DNA of 44,588 bases from DATGSL01 sp964645585 (GTDB lineage: Bacteria > Verrucomicrobiota > Verrucomicrobiia > Opitutales > T3Sed10-336): the NCBI GenBank assembly GCA_964645585.1, contig CAZYAN010000033.1:1-44588 (forward strand), written 5' to 3'. Position 1 is the first letter of the stretch. Every line of letters begins with the position of its first letter. A model generated the notes under the pieces. The model saw nothing but the letters and a program-made list of their open reading frames with translations, ran no database searches and was not told where the DNA came from. The position numbers and the translations under genes were made by a program. Below, one piece after another: positions 1 to 5,640 of this stretch.

Positions 1-229
1 GCTTGCGAAACGAGGTCTTGAAGAAGACGCGTTTGCAGACTAGGGAAAGGGTGACAGGGGCTTTTACGGAATGGGGTGACGCTTGGAAGGCCCTATCGAA
101 TGCGCAACACGATTTTGACAAACTTTTGAAATTTGCGACACCCGATGATGGATCTTGGTCCGTCGTGAATAATAGACGTCGCCAAAACGGAACAGCAAGC
201 CGTCCAAACTTCCGCCGGCGGGCTCCGCG

Positions 230-2011
230 TCACCGTCCTGATGGTGCAGGAGAAACCTCGGTCCTTCTCTCCTCCCGCGTGATCTTTCCGTTCTCCATCC
301 AGAGGATCCGGTCCATGGTGCGCAGCGCCGACGGCTGGTGCGCGATCGCGATCACTGTTTTCTTTCCCGCGAGAGATCGCACCGCCTCCATCACCGCTCG
401 TTCCGTTTCCGCATCGAGCGCGTTCGTCGCTTCATCGAGAACGATGACATCCGGATCGTGATACAGTGCTCGCGCGATGCCGATGCGCTGCCGCTGCCCC
501 CCGCTCAAAGTCACGCCGTGCTCCCCGACCCGCGTTTCATAGCCGTCGGGGAGCTCCTCCTCGATCAGCGGCGCGATTGCCGCCAGACGGGCGGCGCGCC
601 GCACCCGTTCATCGTCGATCTCGTTTGCCGGAATGCCGAGCGCGATGTTTGCCCGAATCGAATCGTCGGTGAGTTGCACCTGCTGCGGAACATACCCGCA
701 ATTCGCCTGCCAAGCGGCCCGCAAATCCGATCCGACCGCAACGTCGTCGACCCGGAGCTCGCCTTCCCGCGGTTCAAGAAGCCCCAGCAGAAGATCAATC
801 AGGGTCGTTTTGCCCGAACCCGAACGTCCGCAGATGCCAACGGAAGTCCGTGCCGCGATCCGCAAATTGAGCCCAGACAACGCAAACTTTCGGCTCCCGG
901 AATACCGAAAACCCACTTGCCGCAGCTCAATCGTCCTCCGACACGGCAGCCGTTCCGGCACGGATGTTACCTCGCTTCCGCGCTCTGCTGCTTCGACTCC
1001 GCATTCCGCGTCGCCGGCGCACTCGCGGTAGATCGTATCGACACTCCCTCGATAGTAGCGCATTTCACTGACACAATTAAACAGCCCCCGAACCGCGGGC
1101 AGTAATTTGTATCCGGCAAGCGCAAACACACCGAGCAGCGGCAGCGCATCGCTGATGCCTCCCCCCGAGCGGACCAGAAAGAGAGCGACCGCGACCATTC
1201 CCGCAAAAGCGATCGCCTCGACCGCGTATCGAGGAAGGCCCGCGTACAACTGGACTCGTTCAAGACTCCGAAAATAGCACCTCGACGGTCGCTCAAATTT
1301 TTCGACAAACCCCGCCTCCCGGTGCAGCACCTTCAGTTCCTTGATGGTCGCGAACGCTTCATTCACAGCCTGAAACCGCAGGTCCTCCGCCTCCGCCCGT
1401 TCCTCCGCCGTGCGAATCAGCCGTCCTCGCAAGCAACGATAAAAGATCGCATAGACTCCCCCGAAAACCGCCAGCGCCCCCAGCGCCACCGCCGGATTCG
1501 CCGCAACAAGCAGGCTTCCGAGAGCGAGAATTGTAAGGACGCGCGAAACCGCGAGCATCGCGCTATCGACGAACCCATCGGTCATCAGATCGATCTCGGA
1601 GAAAATCGTGCGCAAAAACTCAGAGCTGTTTCGCGTCAGAAAAAATGAATACGGTCTGCTGAGATAACCCCGGAGCAGGCGGCTCGACAGGTGGGAATTC
1701 ACAGCCGTTCCGAATCGCGCAACGCAGAGGCTATGCACGGCGCCGACGGCGTTGGCCGCGACCGCCGCCGCGATAACCAGTCCCCCCAAAAGGTACAAAC
1801 GATCGACCGGACCCATCCGCGCAAGCCTAGGCCCAGCCCATTCAGGAAAAGCCGCCGACGGGTCCGTCATCGCTTGCAGGAACGGAAGGAACGATGCGAC
1901 GAGCGTCAACTGAGCGAGCGCTTCCACATGCATGAAAACAAAAACCGCCACGAGACTCCAACGAAGCTTCGCGGGCAGAAGTTTCCAGCATTTCCGGGCG
2001 GCATCCAGCAT
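230..2011 (-). CDS. ABC exporter (fused permease-ATPase), probable RiPP/lasso D-type transporter
   Basis: A 593-residue half-transporter: an N-terminal six-helix membrane domain (roughly residues 1-310) followed by an ATPase domain. The ATPase has Walker A GRSGSGKTT, signature LSGGQRQR, Walker B VIVLDEA and the H-loop histidine in AIAHQ. It most resembles the PglK/MsbA-like exporters used as 'D' proteins in lasso-peptide clusters, which export mature peptide across the inner membrane. I start at the ATG at 2011, with GGAG about 11 bases upstream; the frame stays open to a TTG at 2080, but that would add a hydrophilic tail ahead of the membrane domain. It is divergent from the PqqD-B2-precursor-kinase operon, which points to export of that precursor. 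No peptidase C39 domain is seen, so leader removal would fall to the B2 protein. The transporter class is certain; the cargo is inferred from context. Confidence 0.88.
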   Translation of the reverse strand: MLDAARKCWKLLPAKLRWSLVAVFVFMHVEALAQLTLVASFLPFLQAMTDPSAAFPEWAGPRLARMGPVDRLYLLGGLVIAAAVAANAVGAVHSLCVARFGTAVNSHLSSRLLRGYLSRPYSFFLTRNSSEFLRTIFSEIDLMTDGFVDSAMLAVSRVLTILALGSLLVAANPAVALGALAVFGGVYAIFYRCLRGRLIRTAEERAEAEDLRFQAVNEAFATIKELKVLHREAGFVEKFERPSRCYFRSLERVQLYAGLPRYAVEAIAFAGMVAVALFLVRSGGGISDALPLLGVFALAGYKLLPAVRGLFNCVSEMRYYRGSVDTIYRECAGDAECGVEAAERGSEVTSVPERLPCRRTIELRQVGFRYSGSRKFALSGLNLRIAARTSVGICGRSGSGKTTLIDLLLGLLEPREGELRVDDVAVGSDLRAAWQANCGYVPQQVQLTDDSIRANIALGIPANEIDDERVRRAARLAAIAPLIEEELPDGYETRVGEHGVTLSGGQRQRIGIARALYHDPDVIVLDEATNALDAETERAVMEAVRSLAGKKTVIAIAHQPSALRTMDRILWMENGKITREERRTEVSPAPSGR

Positions 2012-2133
2012 ACGTGTGACGTCTCCATAAAGAATGCAGGGCGTATCGGCCTCGCAAGATGAGGTAATCGCTATAAACAAAACTTCTGTTTAAATAAAAA
2101 AACATCAGCTTATAGAATTGTGAATGACGCCAA

Positions 2134-2162
2134 TTGACACAGTTCATCGGCGGATATAAATT
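2134..2162 (+). promoter_or_regulatory. Probable sigma-70 promoter of the RiPP operon
   Basis: A perfect -35 hexamer TTGACA (2134-2139) is followed after 15-17 bases by an AT-rich TATAAATT (2155-2162) that can serve as the -10 box. It sits about 30 bases upstream of the strong ribosome binding site (AGGAGGAGG-like, about 2178-2186) of the PqqD gene. The rest of the intergenic region (2012-2133) is unusually AT-rich and probably holds the opposing promoter of the ABC exporter. Confidence 0.55.
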
Positions 2163-2190
2163 CGGCGTTCTGCCATAGGAGGAGGGGTCA

Positions 2191-2499
2191 ATGATGTCGG
2201 ATAATCCAATACTTGATGATGATACCATCGTAGCTGCCGTACCCGAGCAGCTCACCTGCGATCTCGCCGGCGATGCCGCGATCCTGCATTTGCCAGACGG
2301 CATGTACTACGGCCTCAACGAAACCGGCGCGCTTCTTTGGGAGCGCATGCAACAGCCGGTCAAAGTCAGCGACTTGCGCGCGTTTTTGACCGAGACGTTT
2401 CAGGTAGACATCGAACGCGCGCGGAACGATCTGCACGCTCTGTTGCGAGAGATGTTGCAGACGAAGCTGATCCGTATTCACGATGCCGCGGCTTCGTAG
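2191..2499 (+). CDS. PqqD-like leader-recognition protein (RRE; lasso B1-type)
   Basis: A 102-residue PqqD-family protein. The central segment HLPDGMYYGLNETGALLW is the typical strand-turn-helix of RiPP recognition elements, which bind the leader of the precursor peptide and present it to the B2 peptidase or other modifying enzymes. The start is ATGATG at 2191, preceded by a strong GGAGGAGGGG ribosome binding site. Its 3' end overlaps the B2 gene by 17 bases, so the two are probably translated together, as separate B1 and B2 proteins are in many lasso clusters. The YxxPxLxxxG leader encoded about 600 bases downstream is the known target class of B1 proteins. The family is secure; the partner is inferred from adjacency and the leader motif. 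Confidence 0.88.
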   Translation: MMSDNPILDDDTIVAAVPEQLTCDLAGDAAILHLPDGMYYGLNETGALLWERMQQPVKVSDLRAFLTETFQVDIERARNDLHALLREMLQTKLIRIHDAAAS

Positions 2500-2917
2500 C
2501 TGGCTTGCGCTTTCCTCGCCAGAGAGGCGCTTCGCTGTGGAGGCCGGCTGGTGGCTTGCGCTGTTCCGAACAGCGCTTTGGGTTCTCCCCTTCCAGACTG
2601 TTTATCGCTTTTCGACGCGGTCTCCTGCTCATTCGCGCCCCCAACCCGGGGGATGCGATATTCCTCCGGCAGTGATGGGTGCATTGATCGCTCGAGTCGC
2701 GCGGGCGGTTCCCCGAGCCTCTTGCCTGACGCAAGCCATGGCGGCTCATCGCATGTTATCTTCGCGAGGGCACCACCCCCGGATGCACTTCGGCGGAAGA
2801 ACCGATCAGGGGAAGTTTGAAGCACACGCCTGGATCGAAATAAATGGCGAAGTCATCTTGGGAAAAGCGGTTGCGGATTCTTTTGTACATTTCCGCGGAA
2901 CGGCTCTGAAACGATAG
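2483..2917 (+). CDS. Lasso-type B2 transglutaminase-like leader peptidase
   Basis: A 144-residue protein of the lasso peptide biosynthesis B2 family, with a cysteine-protease (transglutaminase) fold that removes the leader from a RiPP precursor. The catalytic Cys81 lies in the segment RASCLTQA and His115 in FEAHAWIE, the two most conserved blocks of the family. The third triad member is usually an Asp shortly after the His block; here the nearby position is Asn-Gly (INGEV), and I cannot assign the acid with certainty. The gene overlaps the PqqD gene by 17 bases. About 50 bases separate it from the precursor. Length is normal for a stand-alone B2 protein. Confidence 0.85.
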   Translation: MPRLRSWLALSSPERRFAVEAGWWLALFRTALWVLPFQTVYRFSTRSPAHSRPQPGGCDIPPAVMGALIARVARAVPRASCLTQAMAAHRMLSSRGHHPRMHFGGRTDQGKFEAHAWIEINGEVILGKAVADSFVHFRGTALKR

Positions 2918-2956
2918 CACGTGCAGGCTCCTGTACAGCGAAGGGCAGGGTTTCCC

Positions 2957-2966
2957 GGGATATCCC
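2957..2966. repeat. 10-base perfect palindrome ahead of the precursor gene
   Basis: GGGATATCCC, directly preceded by GGGTTTCCC, lies just upstream of the first ATG (2968) of the precursor frame and in the 50-base gap after the B2 gene. It could be an operator or a small hairpin that sets precursor expression; the sequence alone does not decide. Confidence 0.35.
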
Positions 2967-2967
2967 T

Positions 2968-3216
2968 ATGGACTCGCTGATTCATCGTTCAGGCATGAAT
3001 ACATACGAGCAGCCATTGAAATTGGATTCACTCCGCAATAACCTTTTCGCGATGAATACATCACCCTACATGAATCGTCGGTCCCGTGAATACAGTGCTC
3101 CCGAGCTTGTACATCATGGGGCCGTGTCTGCATTGACCCACAAAGGCAAGAACGGAAAACGCAACGGTAGAAGCAACGGCAAAAAGAACGGAAAGAAGAA
3201 CGGAATATCGTTCTGA
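2968..3216 (+). CDS. RiPP precursor: lasso-type leader, Asn-Gly repeat core without acidic residues
   Basis: An 82-residue frame. Residues 42-57 (YSAPELVHHGAVSALT) match the lasso leader signature YxxPxLxxxG plus the Thr near the leader/core border. The rest is GKNGKR... and consists of five tetrads, each starting Asn-Gly (NGKR, NGRS, NGKK, NGKK, NGIS), ending in Phe. The last 24 residues carry nine Lys/Arg and no Asp or Glu, so the side-chain acceptor needed for a lasso macrolactam is absent. In the DNA the tetrads are exact 12-base units from 3151 to 3210. The start is uncertain: ATGs at 2968, 2995, 3052 and 3070 are in frame and none has a clear ribosome binding site; 3052 or 3070 would give a 54- or 48-residue precursor, nearer the usual length. 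Adjacent B1, B2, kinase and exporter genes support the call. The final product is unknown. Confidence 0.75.
   Translation: MDSLIHRSGMNTYEQPLKLDSLRNNLFAMNTSPYMNRRSREYSAPELVHHGAVSALTHKGKNGKRNGRSNGKKNGKKNGISF
3151..3210 (+). repeat. Five 12-base coding repeats (AAC-GGN-...)
   Basis: AACGG recurs at 3151, 3163, 3175, 3187 and 3199 at an exact 12-base period, each encoding Asn-Gly plus two variable, mostly basic residues. Third positions and the last two codons vary, so this is a diverged repeat under amino-acid-level constraint and not a fresh slippage tract. Confidence 0.85.
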
Positions 3217-3238
3217 CGGTTCCGGAGGTTCCTATGCT

Positions 3239-4177
3239 ATGCCGCAGTATTGCCTGGCTGGAATAACAATCAACTCAACGATAAAACTTCCGCTTCCGGT
3301 GTCTGGACTCCAGACACCGGAGGCGGAAGCCTCTGTCTCCGAGGGTCCCGTTTTATTGCATCAGGAATGCCCCGCGAAGGTGTGCTGGGACTGGGAGAAA
3401 CGCGGTGAGGCCGCCGTCGGGGTTCCGGGCCTGGGACGCGCATGGATTTCGCAAGGGCGGACAATTCTGCTTCGCCCCTGCAAATCGGGCACCGAGTGGC
3501 GCGGTTTGTTGATCCCATGCTTCGCCGCTCTTCTTCACCAGCGAGGGATCCTTTGTCTCCACGCGAGTGCAGTTTCAATGAACGGCTGTGCGGTCGGCTT
3601 TCTCGGACCGTGCGGCGCTGGAAAGTCAACGATTGTCGCTGGCCTCGTCGATGCGGGCTGCGGGTTTCTTGCGGATGATTTGCTGATCCTCGAACCGCGC
3701 GGAGCGAGTATCGTGGCGTTTCCCGGTTTTGGCATTATCAAGCTTTGGGAGGATGCGGCGCGGAAGATTGGCAATCGGTTCGCCCGCGTGGGACGCCTTT
3801 ATCCGGAGGCGCCAAAGGAGGGTTTCACGCCATGCAAAGAAGCTGCGGAAGCCAAGCCCCTCATGCTGCGCGCTCTTTTTGTTCTGGAGGAAGGTGCCGA
3901 CGTATTACTGGAAGAGATACCGAAACAGCAGGCGCTTGCGGAGCTGCTCGAACAGACCTACGGCGTTACCGTCTTCGCCGACCGCCCTCCCGCCGATCAT
4001 TTTCTTCAATGCGGCGCGGTTGCGTCGCGCACGACCGTTTACAGGCTCACCCGCCCCATGGATTTCGCGCGCATGGAGGAGGTTCGCGACGCGCTGCTCC
4101 AGACTGTCGGGGCGCTTTCAGGTGCCGAGAGCGGGACGCGAGCGAGCGTGCCTCTCCGCAGTGTCCCCGCGCTCTGA
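3239..4177 (+). CDS. HPr-kinase-like (HprK-type) serine kinase of RiPP clusters
   Basis: A 312-residue protein resembling the C-terminal half of HPr kinase/phosphorylase. The conserved block LHASAV (His108) is followed by the P-loop GPCGAGKST (residues 123-131) and the metal-binding pair DD (146-147) in GFLADDLLIL. It lacks the N-terminal domain of true HprK, as do the kinases of lasso clusters such as the paeninodin cluster, where the homologue phosphorylates the C-terminal Ser of the precursor. The start ATG at 3239 has GGAGG 10 bases upstream, 22 bases after the precursor stop. The precursor ends Ile-Ser-Phe, so its Ser81 is penultimate; a second Ser (residue 69) lies in the repeats. Codons 17-31 contain a 43-base hairpin. 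The gene ends back to back with the convergent ORF6N gene. Family sure, target inferred. Confidence 0.83.
   Translation: MPQYCLAGITINSTIKLPLPVSGLQTPEAEASVSEGPVLLHQECPAKVCWDWEKRGEAAVGVPGLGRAWISQGRTILLRPCKSGTEWRGLLIPCFAALLHQRGILCLHASAVSMNGCAVGFLGPCGAGKSTIVAGLVDAGCGFLADDLLILEPRGASIVAFPGFGIIKLWEDAARKIGNRFARVGRLYPEAPKEGFTPCKEAAEAKPLMLRALFVLEEGADVLLEEIPKQQALAELLEQTYGVTVFADRPPADHFLQCGAVASRTTVYRLTRPMDFARMEEVRDALLQTVGALSGAESGTRASVPLRSVPAL
3287..3329. repeat. 43-base near-perfect inverted repeat inside the kinase gene
   Basis: Arms 3287-3307 and 3309-3329 are reverse complements over 21 bases with one mismatch (T3294/G3322, a G-U pair in RNA) around a single central C at 3308. It would form a very stable RNA hairpin starting about 50 bases into the kinase gene. 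It encodes a low-conservation linker (about residues 17-31) just after the first beta-strand of the family. Confidence 0.9.
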
Positions 4178-4765
4178 TCACTCTTTGTCCTCGGACTGAA
4201 CGAACCCGATTCTGCGTTTCGACCCCCGCCCCTCTGGCGGCTGCAGAAGTTTCTGCATTGCCTGCACGATATCGACAATCACGCCGTCCTGCCGGTCAAT
4301 TCGCCGCTCGAGTTCCGCAAGTTTCCCGGCGAGCTTGCTGTCGGCCGAAATCATCGTCCTCAATTTGACGAAGGCCCGCACGACGTAGACGCTCATTTGA
4401 ACGGCTTCCTTGCTCCGCAGAACGCTTGCCGCCATGATCGCGCCATGTTCGGTGAACGCCCATGGCGGCGTGCGCCGGCCGCCGCGCCCGCTCTTTGCGA
4501 TCACAAGTTGTGATTCCAAAGCCGCGAACTCTTCCCGGCTCAATTGAAACGCGAAATCCTTGGGAAACCGCTCGCTGTTGCGCGAAACCGCCTGATTGAG
4601 AACGCGTGTGCTGACGCCATACAGCTCCGCCAGGTCACTGTCGAGAATCACCCGCTGCCCGCGCACCAGAAGGATTGAGCGTTCAAGCGGAACGGCAGCG
4701 GAGGCGGGGCGCGATCGCCTCGACAAGTGGGCCGCGGCCGATTTCTCTTTCTCCTTTTGGCTCAA
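4178..4765 (-). CDS. ORF6N domain-containing protein
   Basis: A 195-residue protein with an ORF6N domain (about residues 28-115): ILLVRGQRVILDSDLAELYGV and FPKDFAFQL, followed by TEHGAIMAASVL, the conserved blocks of the domain. The C-terminal part is charged and helical. ORF6N proteins are related to phage antirepressor/KilA-N proteins and are common as stand-alone chromosomal genes; their function is largely unknown, and DNA binding is presumed. I use the TTG at 4765, whose first bases overlap the stop of the upstream DUF481 gene, suggesting coupled translation; no ribosome binding site is visible. The gene converges with the RiPP kinase with no gap (stops at 4177 and 4178). Confidence 0.8.
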   Translation of the reverse strand: MSQKEKEKSAAAHLSRRSRPASAAVPLERSILLVRGQRVILDSDLAELYGVSTRVLNQAVSRNSERFPKDFAFQLSREEFAALESQLVIAKSGRGGRRTPPWAFTEHGAIMAASVLRSKEAVQMSVYVVRAFVKLRTMISADSKLAGKLAELERRIDRQDGVIVDIVQAMQKLLQPPEGRGSKRRIGFVQSEDKE

Positions 4766-5541
4766 AACGAATAACCGACCGCCGCGATCACGCGCTGATC
4801 CGTTCGCTCAACACCCGGCGCAACCTCGTTCTCATAGATCAGCTGGTACCGGATGCTCAGGTTGATGCTCTTGGTCAGCGTGCCGACAATCCCCGCATTG
4901 AAACGCGCGATGAAATTATCGGTGTCTGCCGGATCCATCAAAAAGTTGACATCCTCCTCGAACCGGTAGGCGTCGTTGATCTGCCAAACCAAGTCCTGGG
5001 AAAGGCTGGCCAGATAGTCCCACCTGTCATCTCGTCCAGTTTCGTCCGTGTACTGGATCGTCAGGCCGGGAACGATGGATCCGTTGAGCCCTTCCCGCTG
5101 CAAATACCGATAACCAAAGCCGAGGTTCTGTTCGACGCGGTGATTAATCTCCCGAATCTTGTCGTTTTCGTAGAGCGTAAGGGTTTGCGTAAAAAGACGC
5201 TTGGTCACGTCGCGCCGCCAGCGGAAACTGCTGGTAAAGCGCTGGGTGTTGCGGACGCCCTCGACTTCCCCGTAGAGAAACTCCGCCAGCGCCCGCAGTT
5301 CGTGCGCGTTGACCTGACGGTCCGCCTGGGCGCGGAGGGAAAGCTCGTTTTTATCCGTCCGCCCCGATTGCCAAGTGTAACCGAGATCAAATCGGCCCGT
5401 CCACGGCGGAGGGGGAGGCGCCGTTTCAACAGGCGCCTCGGCGGCTTCCGCCGCGGCCTGGTCTTCCTGAGCAATACCGGCGAGCGGGAGAGCCCCAAAG
5501 ACGAGAATGGTAATGAAAGTCCAACGAAGGAAACGCGTCAT
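4762..5541 (-). CDS. DUF481 outer-membrane beta-barrel protein
   Basis: A 259-residue exported protein. An N-terminal signal peptide (about residues 1-24, ending LAGIAQ) is followed by an Ala/Pro-rich linker and then alternating-hydrophobic strands typical of the DUF481 (YdiY-like) family, starting WTGRFDLGYTWQSGRTDKNEL and ending in a terminal Phe (VGYSF), the usual outer-membrane insertion signal. The function of the family is unknown; some members respond to acid or salt. GGAAG lies a few bases before the ATG. It shares a transcript with the downstream ORF6N gene. Confidence 0.82.
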   Translation of the reverse strand: MTRFLRWTFITILVFGALPLAGIAQEDQAAAEAAEAPVETAPPPPPWTGRFDLGYTWQSGRTDKNELSLRAQADRQVNAHELRALAEFLYGEVEGVRNTQRFTSSFRWRRDVTKRLFTQTLTLYENDKIREINHRVEQNLGFGYRYLQREGLNGSIVPGLTIQYTDETGRDDRWDYLASLSQDLVWQINDAYRFEEDVNFLMDPADTDNFIARFNAGIVGTLTKSINLSIRYQLIYENEVAPGVERTDQRVIAAVGYSF

Positions 5542-5640
5542 AACTTCCGCAAAACACCGAAACCAACTGCTGATGTAAAGCCCGATGTTCCGCGGAGGCG
5601 CATTTTAACGCGTCACACCAGCGTTGGACTTGGTTGCCCT

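Noticed and set aside
1..43. A 13-codon frame ending in TAG at 41-43 that might be the C-terminus of an upstream gene
   Set aside because: Too short to support; any sequence entering from the edge has a similar chance of looking coding.
3..461. Open frame at the left edge, antisense to the end of the ABC exporter
   Set aside because: It has no recognisable motif, and its second half is plain antisense of the ATPase domain. The first 60 codons cannot be judged because the window cuts the region.
2968..3216. Ordinary lasso peptide precursor
   Set aside because: The leader fits, but the core has no Asp or Glu at positions 7-9 or anywhere else, so the lasso macrolactam cannot form.
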